This document shows positions 1 through 6,978 of a stretch of DNA of 64,000 nt, piece after piece (position 1 is the stretch's first letter; each line of letters opens with the position of its first letter). The notes beneath the pieces were generated by a model. That model was not told where the DNA came from. It ran no database searches and worked only from the letters and a program-made list of their open reading frames with translations. Position numbers and translations under genes: made by a program. This stretch comes from Segatella hominis (GTDB lineage: Bacteria; Bacteroidota; Bacteroidia; Bacteroidales; Bacteroidaceae), in contig NZ_SGVY01000012.1 in the NCBI RefSeq assembly GCF_004535825.1, forward strand, positions 1 through 64,000, in the 5' to 3' direction.

Positions 1-3
1 TGA

Positions 4-124
4 TGTGTAAACCATTTCAGTAAGGCTTTTCTGATTGTGTATAGTATTTTAGTAAGAAAGTAAATTATGTGTATAGTAAATCAGTAAGTATAACAAGAAA
101 GGTGTATACTACTTTCAGTTAAAG
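4..124 (+). repeat. Four imperfect direct repeats, 32-33 bp period
   Basis: Four copies of a unit starting TGTGTA (GGTGTA in the last) and ending in a TTTAGTAAG or TTCAGTAAG-like core begin at 4, 36, 68 and 101. The spacing is 32, 32 and 33 bp, close to three helical turns, which suggests a protein-binding array. A second array with a similar core (ATTTTAGCAAAG) and the same period lies upstream of the ATPase gene at 2846. No intact gene is attached to this array inside the window. Confidence 0.75.
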
Positions 125-162
125 ACAACGCATCGTTAAAGTTCATACATTTGCTTCCTTTA

Positions 163-459
163 TTATCCCCTTAAACTCAGCTCCAAAAACTTGTCGCATA
201 ACTGAAATACCCCATCATCTTGCGTGATAAAATCTCTGTCAAGCAAAGTCTTGACCGCACCTTGCACGGTGCTTGCACCAAGACGATACTTCTGCAAAAA
301 CTCTTGAGACATCAGAGAAGAGGGTTTTCCTTCCAAAGCGATAGCCGTGAGTACCTGCTTCTGTTTGGCTGTCAACTGGTATATCAACGCTTGATAGGCA
401 AAGCGATGCTGGGCAAGAATGCCATCAATCGCAAAAGTATTCCGGCGAAAGATATCCTT
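163..459 (-). pseudogene. Remnant of an AAA ATPase C-terminus
   Basis: An open stretch of about 98 codons on the minus strand ends at 163 and is closed upstream by a stop at 460-462. It has no convincing start codon. Its product (LTAKQKQVLTAIALEG, then a helix-turn-helix-like stretch ending DGVFQLCDKFLELSLRG) resembles the C-terminal winged-helix part of the ATPases Bacteroidetes carry in many copies. The same part of the intact ATPase at 1390-2460 reads SALLRLSKKGYIIRSDRYEIEDPFFRKWI. The P-loop and the rest of the ATPase domain are missing, so this is read as a decayed fragment. Which ATPase subfamily it came from is inference. Confidence 0.55.
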
Positions 460-600
460 CTATAATAAATGGATTTACCTGTACCATAAGCATTTACGTC
501 ATTATGAGTTTTACGTAACGAAGATTTCATAATGCAAAGATACGATGAATATTTGTAAACGGCAAACATTTATCGGAAAAAAGTATCGGGCATTCAAAAA

Positions 601-659
601 AGTATCTTAGGATACTTGCTCATGTATCTTAAGATACTTGGCAATGTATCCTAAGATAC
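601..659. repeat. Three-unit palindrome array A (copy 1)
   Basis: Three palindromes lie in a row: AGTATCTTAGGATACT at 601-616, GTATCTTAAGATAC at 624-637 and GTATCCTAAGATAC at 646-659. The outer two are reverse complements of each other and the middle one is a perfect palindrome. Unit starts are 23 and 22 bp apart. Confidence 0.85.
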
Positions 660-683
660 TTTGCAATATAGTTTCATGTGCCC

Positions 684-741
684 ATGAAGCCTGTTTCATC
701 GGTCAACGAAGCCTGTTTCATCATGGGATGAAGCCTACTTC
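684..741. repeat. Three-unit array B (copy 1)
   Basis: ATGAAGCCTGTTTCAT at 684-699, CGAAGCCTGTTTCAT at 707-721 and ATGAAGCCTACTTC at 728-741 follow one another. The units are imperfect palindromes (ATGAA paired with TTCAT) with starts 23 and 21 bp apart. The third overlaps the end of the duplicated pdxT fragment. Confidence 0.8.
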
Positions 742-1133
742 TTGCACATCCCCAGAAAATACTTATGAATCTCCAGACTTTCGTTCAATTCAGGATGGAA
801 GGCGGTAACGAGCTGGTTAGCACCTCGCTCTCGTCAATATAGTCGATTTCGATAGCCTGAAGAATCTGAGCCTCAGCGAAGTGACCGATGCGGCACTTAG
901 CCATTACAGGGATAGAAACAGCCTCCTGAATACCCTTGATCATCTTAGGATCTCATACGAGAAACACCACCTGCTGCACGGATATCAGCTGGAATACGTT
1001 CCAAAGCCATTACTGCACATGCACCTGCAGCCTCTGCGATTCTTGCCTGTTCTGGAGTTGTTACGTCCATGATCACACCACCCTTGAGCATCTGATCCAA
1101 GTTGCGGTTCAATTCTTGTCTATTTTCTGCCAT
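735..1133 (-). pseudogene. pdxS'-'pdxT fusion fragment
   Basis: Read on the minus strand, this starts like PdxS ([11 protein letters not shown], from 1133) and follows it for about 60 residues. It then loses 2 bp near 951 (GGATCTCATAC where the intact gene has GGATCGCTCATAC) and shifts frame. Near 820 it jumps to the last 27 or so codons of pdxT, ending at the same stop (735-737). The PdxS lysines and most of both proteins are absent, so no PLP synthase activity is expected. The intact genes are at 4297-5819. Confidence 0.9.
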
Positions 1134-1351
1134 AATTCTTATATTTTTATTCAATTACGGTTGCAAAGGAAACATTTTTCACTGAAAACAGAAAAAAAAT
1201 TCCATTTTCTGCAAACATTGAGTCATTTTGTATAAAGGATGATTCGCAAAAGTATAAGCCATATTCCAAAATATGCAAAGCTCTACACAAAAAGATTTGT
1301 TAAACAACAATAATTTAAAGGAGTTTATCATCTGAGCATCTTTATTTTTCG

Positions 1352-1386
1352 TATCTTTGCGAAAAGTTTCGTTACGAAAAATTTCG
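1352..1386 (+). promoter_or_regulatory. Promoter -7 box followed by two 12-bp palindromes
   Basis: TATCTTTG at 1352-1359 fits the Bacteroidetes -7 consensus TAnnTTTG. Directly downstream are CGAAAAGTTTCG (1360-1371) and CGAAAAATTTCG (1375-1386), two near-identical palindromes 15 bp apart, just ahead of the ATG at 1390. The position over the transcription start suggests an operator; the binding protein is unknown. Confidence 0.65.
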
Positions 1387-1389
1387 ATT

Positions 1390-2460
1390 ATGGAAAATCC
1401 GTTTAAATTTGGCTCATTAGTTGATGCCCCATACTTTACAGACAGAGTGAAAGAACTGGACTACATCGTCCAGTTTCTCAAGAGCGAGAACCACCTTGTT
1501 CTTATGTCACCACGACGTTTTGGTAAATCAAGTCTCGTAAAAAAGGCTGTTATCCAAACCCAGCGACCATACCTATGGCTCAATATGCAAGCCGTGCTCA
1601 GCAAAGAAGATTTTGCGGGAAAGCTTCTGAAGGAACTGCTCAATCAGTTCAAACTTGAAAAGATGAAGCACTATCTTCGTAACTTCCGCATCATTCCTTC
1701 TATCAATATGAATCCTATGACAGACGAGCTATCGGTTTCATTCCAACCATCAACCGACAGTGGAACAACAGCAATAGAAGATGTTTTAAATACAATCCAG
1801 AAGGTATCTACACCTCAAAACAAACTGATTGTTGTCTTGGACGAGTTTCAAAGCATCCTGGAAATCGACAAAAACATGGATAAGCAGCTCCGTTCCATCA
1901 TGCAGGAACAGACAGGCATCAATTACATCTTTCTGGGTAGCCAGGAATCGATGATGACAGATATCTTTGAACGGGTGAAGTCTCCATTCTATCATTTTGG
2001 AATGCTGATGAGACTCAACAAGATTCCATACGAAGACTTCAAGTCATATATTGCAGACAGATTGGAAGATGTATCAGAGCAGGCTGCTCAAATTGCAGAC
2101 GAGATACTGACCTTTACAAGTTGCCATCCATACTACACGCAACAGCTTTCATTCGCAGTTTGGAACAACCTGGTAGCTGGTAAAAACGAGGATGTACTCC
2201 AACTCGCCGTAGAAGATATCATAACGACCCATGATTTAGACTACGAACGTTTATGGCTGAATTTCAACAAGACAGACAAGTATGTTATGGTCAGCATCTG
2301 CGAGGGCAACAATCCTGCACAAGACAGGAACCAACCTACCAGCACGATGACCAGTGCCTTATTGCGTTTAAGCAAGAAAGGCTATATCATCCGAAGTGAC
2401 AGATATGAAATAGAAGACCCATTCTTCAGGAAATGGATACTCAAGAATATGATTGAGTAA
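1390..2460 (+). CDS. AAA ATPase (archaeal-type ATPase_2 family)
   Basis: This 356-residue P-loop ATPase has Walker A SPRRFGKSS at about residues 40-48 and Walker B LIVVLDEF ending at D151-E152. A C-terminal winged-helix-like stretch follows (MTSALLRLSKKGYIIRSDRYEIEDPFFRKWIL). The ATG at 1390 (MENPFKFGS) is chosen because an earlier in-frame TTG at 1357 falls inside the -7 promoter box. Family members begin with a similar FxFG...FTDR segment. These proteins occur in many divergent copies in Bacteroidetes and their cellular role is not established. It lies between the broken and intact pdxTS copies, next to an unrelated AAA_14-type ATPase, so it is probably accessory DNA. Confidence 0.85.
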   Translation: MENPFKFGSLVDAPYFTDRVKELDYIVQFLKSENHLVLMSPRRFGKSSLVKKAVIQTQRPYLWLNMQAVLSKEDFAGKLLKELLNQFKLEKMKHYLRNFRIIPSINMNPMTDELSVSFQPSTDSGTTAIEDVLNTIQKVSTPQNKLIVVLDEFQSILEIDKNMDKQLRSIMQEQTGINYIFLGSQESMMTDIFERVKSPFYHFGMLMRLNKIPYEDFKSYIADRLEDVSEQAAQIADEILTFTSCHPYYTQQLSFAVWNNLVAGKNEDVLQLAVEDIITTHDLDYERLWLNFNKTDKYVMVSICEGNNPAQDRNQPTSTMTSALLRLSKKGYIIRSDRYEIEDPFFRKWILKNMIE

Positions 2461-2681
2461 GATTATATATTGAGAAATCGCCAACGAAGTCTTTCTACAG
2501 CTTCACTGGCGATTTTGCAAGAGAAATTTATCTATGTGTTAACAAAACAAACTCGCTCCAAATTGGACTTGGATTGGATATCAAGAAGTTTCAACTCTAT
2601 ATTATCTGATTCTTTTTCTTTTTATTCCATATCAAACGCATTTTAGTTTTCACGTATAAGACATTTCGTTCATGTAGAATC

Positions 2682-2766
2682 TGCATTTTAGCAAAGTTTG
2701 AAGAACAAAAAAAATGCATTTTAGCAAAGTTTGAAGGATAAAAATATGCATTTTAGCAAAGTTTAA
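2682..2766 (+). repeat. Three direct repeats upstream of the ATPase gene
   Basis: The core GCATTTTAGCAAAGTTT occurs in units starting at 2682, 2715 and 2747 (33 and 32 bp apart), with a shorter GCATTTTAG at 2638. The units lie on one face of the helix and end about 35 bp before the TACTTTTG -7 box at 2801. This reads as a tandem operator for the gene at 2846. The rest of the 2461-2845 gap is AT-rich with nothing else recognisable. Confidence 0.8.
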
Positions 2767-2800
2767 ATACGCTAACATACTGATTTTAAACATTTTATTG

Positions 2801-2808
2801 TACTTTTG
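2801..2808 (+). promoter_or_regulatory. -7 promoter box of the second ATPase gene
   Basis: TACTTTTG matches TAnnTTTG, 38 bp upstream of the ATG at 2846. An in-frame TTG at 2798 overlaps this region and is therefore unlikely to be the translation start. Confidence 0.6.
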
Positions 2809-2845
2809 TAATCGAAATAAGAAACAATCCTCAAATAGAGCAATT

Positions 2846-4129
2846 ATGGTAGATGAAAAAGTGATATTGCAAGTCTTAGCTGAGCAACAGGAATATGTTC
2901 AAAGTTATGAACCCCAAAAGTGGGTCAGCCGATATGAAGAAAGCCTTTTTGAATTAGATAGTCCGCTTGCACAAGTGGTTATCGGTGTGAGACGAAGTGG
3001 CAAATCAACACTTTGTCATAAGGTTTTATTGGAGCATCATGTGAAATATGGGTACGCCAACTTTGATGATGATCGCTTGGCTAAGTTGAAAACAGAAGAC
3101 TTGAATACCGTTCTCTCTTGCATCTATCAAGTGTATGGCACGGATATCAAATATATATTTTTAGATGAGATTCAAGATGTAGATGGATGGCACTTATTTG
3201 TCAATCGTCTGCTTCGCAGCAATTTACATTTAGTGGTGACTGGCAGCAATGCTAAATTGTTGAGTGGCGAGCTTGCCACTCATCTCACAGGGCGTTACAA
3301 TGAGATTCATTTGTTCCCTTTCTCCTTTTATGAATATTGCAAGTTTCATCATGTTGACCTTGTTGGCATTACCACCAAGGCTGACGCTGAAAGGAAGCGA
3401 GCCTTTTTGGACTACATTGCCGATGGAGGATTTCCTGAGATGCAAAATATGCGCAACAAGCGTGGCTATGTACAAAGTTTGATGGAAGCCATCGTTACCA
3501 AGGATATACAGCGCCGTTTCAACATACGCAACGTTAATGCTTTGCGAAAGATAGCCAACCACCTTATCAACAATGTTTGCCAAGAGGTAAATTATGATGA
3601 TTTAGCAAAAATCCTGAGTATGTCGGATGTGACAGTTAAGAAGTATGTGGATTATCTGCGTCAAGCATTCCTTATACAACTACTCACCAAGCATTCCTTC
3701 AAGAGTAAGGAGCGCATCAGAAATGCCAAGGCTTATATCGTAGATTCTGGTCTTCAAAATAATCGTGACAATGCGTTTGCAGCAGAGAACATTGGGTGGC
3801 GCTTGGAAAATGTCGTTTACATTGAACTTTTGCGCCGATGCACAAACTCTTTTTTGGATATTTATTATTACAAGGAGAATCCACGTTCTAAGGAAATCGA
3901 CTTCGTTGTATGTAATCAAGACAAGGCAGTGGAACTCATTCAGGTAGCCTACGATATAGAGGGAGAAAAAACTTTCAAGCGAGAGACGGATTCGCTCATC
4001 AGAACCTCTTCTGTCTTGCGTTGTGATAAGTTGACTCTCATTGCTTTTACCAGCACTCGTGATTATAAGATTGACGGTAAAAGCATCCGCATTGTGTCGG
4101 CCATTGACTGGTTGCTGGAACGGAAATAG
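2846..4129 (+). CDS. AAA_14 / DUF4143 ATPase
   Basis: This 427-residue protein has Walker A GVRRSGKS at about 47-54 and Walker B YIFLDEIQD at about 103-111. The rest follows the AAA_14 plus C-terminal DUF4143 plan, with a winged-helix-like segment (YDDLAKILSMSDVTVKKYVDYL) and a conserved nuclease-like core (YYYKENPRSKEIDFVV, resembling the E-x-K/D-F-V pattern). The C-terminal part of such proteins has been compared to restriction-endonuclease folds; activity is unproven. The ATG at 2846 (MVDEKVIL) is preferred over upstream TTG. The gene is preceded by a three-unit repeat array and followed by palindrome arrays. It is probably a mobile or rapidly spreading gene family. Confidence 0.85.
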   Translation: MVDEKVILQVLAEQQEYVQSYEPQKWVSRYEESLFELDSPLAQVVIGVRRSGKSTLCHKVLLEHHVKYGYANFDDDRLAKLKTEDLNTVLSCIYQVYGTDIKYIFLDEIQDVDGWHLFVNRLLRSNLHLVVTGSNAKLLSGELATHLTGRYNEIHLFPFSFYEYCKFHHVDLVGITTKADAERKRAFLDYIADGGFPEMQNMRNKRGYVQSLMEAIVTKDIQRRFNIRNVNALRKIANHLINNVCQEVNYDDLAKILSMSDVTVKKYVDYLRQAFLIQLLTKHSFKSKERIRNAKAYIVDSGLQNNRDNAFAAENIGWRLENVVYIELLRRCTNSFLDIYYYKENPRSKEIDFVVCNQDKAVELIQVAYDIEGEKTFKRETDSLIRTSSVLRCDKLTLIAFTSTRDYKIDGKSIRIVSAIDWLLERK

Positions 4130-4162
4130 CCTTCAATAACAGTATCTGACATTCAACAAAAA

Positions 4163-4303
4163 AGTATCTTAGGATACTTGCTCATGTATCTTAAGATACT
4201 TGGCAATGTATCCTAAGATACTTGGCAATATAACTTCATGTGCCCATGAAGCCTGTTTCATTGGTCAACGAAGCCTGTTTCATCATGGGATGAAGCCTAC
4301 TTC
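4163..4303. repeat. Palindrome arrays A and B (copy 2)
   Basis: This is the second copy of arrays A (units at 4163, 4186, 4208) and B (units at 4246, 4269, 4290), almost identical to 601-741. It sits just downstream of pdxT and runs over its stop codon at 4297. Because ATPase 2 (plus) and pdxT (minus) converge here, it may act as a two-way transcript end, but there is no classical U-tract. Confidence 0.8.
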
Positions 4304-4866
4304 TTGCACATCCCCAGAAAATACTTATGTATCTCTAAACTTTCGTTCAATTCAGGATGGAAGGCGGTAACCAGCTGGTTACCCTGACGGGCAGCTACAA
4401 TCTTGCCATCTACCTCGGCAAGAACCTCGGCATCTCCCCACACCTCTTTAATATATGGAGCACGGATGAAAGTCATAGGGATATTTCCCTCGATACCCTT
4501 CATCGGAGCCTCGATGTAGAAACTGCCCAACTGGCGACCATAGGCATTTCTCAAAGCCGTGATATCCATGGAAGCAATGCGATGACTTGGCTCACCCTCT
4601 ATCTTCTTGGCAAGAAGAATCAAACCAGCACAAGTACCATAAACAGGCAAGCCTGCTGCAATGGCCTCCTTCACAGGTTCCATCAATCCGAGTTCATTCA
4701 AGAGTTTTGCCTGGGTAGTACTCTCGCCACCAGGAATAATCAAGCCATCCTTGGGCTGATCCCAATCCTTCAACTGGCGCACCTCAAAACTATCCACACC
4801 CAACTGAGCCAACTTCTGTCTGTGCTCAGCAAAAGCCCCTTGTAAAGCTAATACTGCTATTCTCAT
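4297..4866 (-). CDS. pdxT: PdxT, glutaminase subunit of PLP synthase
   Basis: A 189-residue class I glutaminase that releases ammonia from glutamine for PdxS, making pyridoxal 5'-phosphate in the DXP-independent route. Visible motifs are LALQGAFAEH at the N-terminus, GLIIPGGEST, the nucleophile region VYGTCAGLILLAK (Cys near residue 79), and the His-Glu pair in [10 protein letters not shown] near the C-terminus. Length is normal for the family. It lies 65 bp downstream of pdxS on the same strand, with a hairpin in the gap. Confidence 0.97.
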   Translation of the reverse strand: MRIAVLALQGAFAEHRQKLAQLGVDSFEVRQLKDWDQPKDGLIIPGGESTTQAKLLNELGLMEPVKEAIAAGLPVYGTCAGLILLAKKIEGEPSHRIASMDITALRNAYGRQLGSFYIEAPMKGIEGNIPMTFIRAPYIKEVWGDAEVLAEVDGKIVAARQGNQLVTAFHPELNESLEIHKYFLGMCKK

Positions 4867-4884
4867 ATTTTTCCTAATACAAAA

Positions 4885-4906
4885 GCCCCTTCTTTTCAGG
4901 AGGGGC
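4885..4906 (-). terminator. Hairpin with short T-run between pdxS and pdxT
   Basis: On the minus strand GCCCCT (4901-4906 side) pairs with AGGGGC (4885-4890 side), followed by TTTTG. It resembles a weak intrinsic terminator inside the pdxS-pdxT operon and could lower pdxT transcription relative to pdxS. The effect is inference. Confidence 0.55.
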
Positions 4907-4931
4907 CTTCCAATTAAAACATCATCATCTA

Positions 4932-5819
4932 TTACTTACCTCTTTCAGCCATGAGGAGCGCAATCTCCTGCTCGTTGATACCAACCATCGCCTCACCGAG
5001 ATCCTCACTCAACTCAGCCAGCATCTTAGGGTCGTTGTAGTTGGTAACTGCCTTCACGATAGCCTGAGCACGCTTAGCTGGGTTACCGCTCTTGAAGATA
5101 CCAGAGCCTACGAATACACCCTCAGCACCGAGCTGCATCATCAGGGCAGCATCGGCTGGAGTAGCCACACCACCTGCTGCAAAGTTAACTACTGGCAACT
5201 TACCATTCTCGTGAACATACTTCACCAGGTCGTAAGGAGCCTGCAATTGCTTGGCAGCCTCGTAGAGTTCATCCTCGCTCATAGAAACCAAACGGCGTAT
5301 TTCGCTCTGCATCATACGCATGTGGGTAACAGCCTGAACAACATCACCAGTTCCTGGCTCACCCTTGGTACGAATCATAGTAGCACCTTCTGCGATACGG
5401 CGGAGTGCCTCGCCCAAGTTCTTGGCACCACAAACGAATGGTACATCAAACTGAGTCTTGTCAATATGATAAACATTATCTGCTGGAGAGAGCACCTCGC
5501 TCTCGTCGATATAGTCGATTTCGATAGCCTGAAGAATCTGAGCCTCAGCGAAGTGACCGATACGGCACTTAGCCATTACAGGGATAGAAACAGCCTCCTG
5601 AATACCCTTGATCATCTTAGGATCGCTCATACGAGAAACACCACCTGCTGCACGGATATCAGCTGGAATACGCTCCAAAGCCATTACCGCACATGCACCT
5701 GCTGCCTCTGCGATTCTTGCCTGTTCTGGAGTTGTTACGTCCATGATCACACCACCCTTGAGCATCTGAGCCAAGTTGCGGTTCAATTCTTGTCTATTTT
5801 CTGCCATAATTTTATTCAT
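4932..5819 (-). CDS. pdxS: PdxS, PLP synthase subunit
   Basis: This 295-residue (beta/alpha)8-barrel subunit condenses ribose 5-phosphate, glyceraldehyde 3-phosphate and ammonia into pyridoxal 5'-phosphate. Strongly conserved stretches are visible: [64 protein letters not shown] and [33 protein letters not shown] start at 5807 (MAENRQ) is an alternative to 5819. Transcription probably begins in the 145-bp gap upstream, which carries a tandem 21-22 bp repeat. The adjacent upstream gene encodes a probable regulator. An N-terminal fragment of pdxS is duplicated at 821-1133. Confidence 0.97.
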   Translation of the reverse strand: MNKIMAENRQELNRNLAQMLKGGVIMDVTTPEQARIAEAAGACAVMALERIPADIRAAGGVSRMSDPKMIKGIQEAVSIPVMAKCRIGHFAEAQILQAIEIDYIDESEVLSPADNVYHIDKTQFDVPFVCGAKNLGEALRRIAEGATMIRTKGEPGTGDVVQAVTHMRMMQSEIRRLVSMSEDELYEAAKQLQAPYDLVKYVHENGKLPVVNFAAGGVATPADAALMMQLGAEGVFVGSGIFKSGNPAKRAQAIVKAVTNYNDPKMLAELSEDLGEAMVGINEQEIALLMAERGK

Positions 5820-5913
5820 TTTCTTAATTACGGCTACAAAGGAAACACTTTTCGATGAAAAACAAGAAAAAAGTTCTGATTTCTACAAACTTTGCGTCAC
5901 TTTGTATAAAGGG

Positions 5914-5956
5914 CTATTCCTAAATGTATAAGTACTATTCCCAAATGTATAAAGTA
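5914..5956 (-). promoter_or_regulatory. Tandem operator upstream of pdxS
   Basis: CTATTCCTAAATGTATAAG (from 5914) and CTATTCCCAAATGTATAAAG (from 5935) are head-to-tail repeats of 21-22 bp, two helical turns. This is the spacing typical of AraC-family half sites. On the minus strand the second repeat contains TACATTTG (5942-5949), a -7-like box. The pair lies between pdxS and the AraC-fusion gene, so that protein is the natural candidate to bind it. The diverged copy at 1225-1275 has lost the clean repeat. Confidence 0.65.
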
Positions 5957-5964
5957 CAGTTCTT

Positions 5965-6933
5965 CTACCCCTTCTGTCTGAAAGCAGAAGGAGTAACTCC
6001 TTTCATTTTCTTGAAAAACTTGGTGAGATGAGCCTGGGATGAGAAACCGAAGGTATTGGCTATTTCCTGTACAGTATGGGTTGTAGTAGAAAGTTCACGT
6101 TCTATTTCCTTTACGATATACTCGTCAATGATTGCCTTCGGTGTCTTACCAGAGATACGGCGGGTAACCTGAGCCAGATAACGGCTGCTCACATTCAACT
6201 GGTCCGCATAGAAATGCACATCACTATAAGTGCGACAGAAATTATTGACCTGAGAGATAAACTGATTGTAGAGTTCCGAACTACGCCCCTGCAGATTACT
6301 CTCACGTGTCAACTCTACATTGATAAAATCCTGTGCCATCCCCAAAGCCTCCTCCATCTTGTTCCCCCGGTTCAGATACACGGCAAGGGCAGAAGAAAAA
6401 CGGTTGGTAAGACCATGAGAATTGGCATTATCGAGCAGGAACACCTGCATTCCATGACCCTCAGCCATGCGCAGCAACTTGGTGTCTTGCAGAATAATAT
6501 CATTTTCTTTCTTTCGGGCAACCACCACGGAACAGAGCGGCAGCAAACGATACTTGATCTGACTTACCACATCCTCCGTCATCAGCGCATCACCATTACT
6601 TGACCAGATGGCAGGGGCATAGATGATATAATCCGGGCGATATTTCGTCAAGGCATCGATCACAACCTCAAGCGTCTCCACCCGACGAATCATACCCACC
6701 TTCACAATGCTCGGTTGAATATCGTTCATGATAGCCTCTATCTGTCCCGAAACAATCTCGGCTGGAATATCAAAGAATGCCTGAATACCCAAGGTATTCT
6801 GCACGGTAATGGAAGTGATGGCAGAAACTGCATAGCCTCCCAACTCAGAGATCGTCCTGATGTCTGCCTGGACACCAGAACCACCCGTACTGTCAGAACC
6901 CGTAATGGTCAATATCGGTTGTATCGTCTTCAT
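5965..6933 (-). CDS. ThiD/pyridoxal-kinase-like domain fused to AraC DNA-binding domain
   Basis: A 322-residue two-part protein. Residues 1-210 follow the hydroxymethylpyrimidine/pyridoxal kinase fold (TITGSDSTGGSGVQADIRT at 9-27). Residues 225-322 are an AraC/XylS domain with two helix-turn-helices (DVHFYADQLNVSSRYLAQVTRRISGKTP, then TVQEIANTFGFSSQAHLTKFFKKMKGVTP). The kinase half looks dead: the anion-hole and catalytic GTGC of ThiD is replaced by GLTN in NSHGLTNRFSSALA (171-184), the usual LDPV is YAPA near 105, and no KGGH motif is seen. The substrate pocket may survive as a ligand sensor. It lies directly upstream of pdxS and pdxT on the same strand with a tandem operator between. It is inferred to regulate PLP synthesis in response to a B6 vitamer or pyrimidine. 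Confidence 0.85.
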   Translation of the reverse strand: MKTIQPILTITGSDSTGGSGVQADIRTISELGGYAVSAITSITVQNTLGIQAFFDIPAEIVSGQIEAIMNDIQPSIVKVGMIRRVETLEVVIDALTKYRPDYIIYAPAIWSSNGDALMTEDVVSQIKYRLLPLCSVVVARKKENDIILQDTKLLRMAEGHGMQVFLLDNANSHGLTNRFSSALAVYLNRGNKMEEALGMAQDFINVELTRESNLQGRSSELYNQFISQVNNFCRTYSDVHFYADQLNVSSRYLAQVTRRISGKTPKAIIDEYIVKEIERELSTTTHTVQEIANTFGFSSQAHLTKFFKKMKGVTPSAFRQKG

Positions 6934-6978
6934 ACCCTAATTACTATTGAATTCTTCACTCTTCACTTAATTCTTTAC

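Larger units (their letters stand above)
598..1285. repeat. Broken partial duplicate of the pdxT/pdxS locus
   Basis: Positions 598-821 nearly match 4160-4375 (palindrome arrays plus the 3' end of pdxT). Positions 821-1285 match 5491-5960 (5' part of pdxS and its upstream region). The 1.1 kb between these parts is missing, with the joint near 816-822. Within the left block only a handful of bases differ. The copied pdxS upstream region (1160-1285) has diverged much more than the copied coding part. Two ATPase genes sit between this copy and the intact locus. Confidence 0.9.

Noticed and set aside
601-741. CRISPR array
   Set aside because: Units are palindromic, only three per array, with 6-8 bp gaps rather than spacers, and no cas gene is present.
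945-1154. Apparent short gene starting [13 protein letters not shown]
   Set aside because: It is the 5' end of a decayed pdxS copy with a 2-bp loss that shifts frame; recorded as a pseudogene instead.
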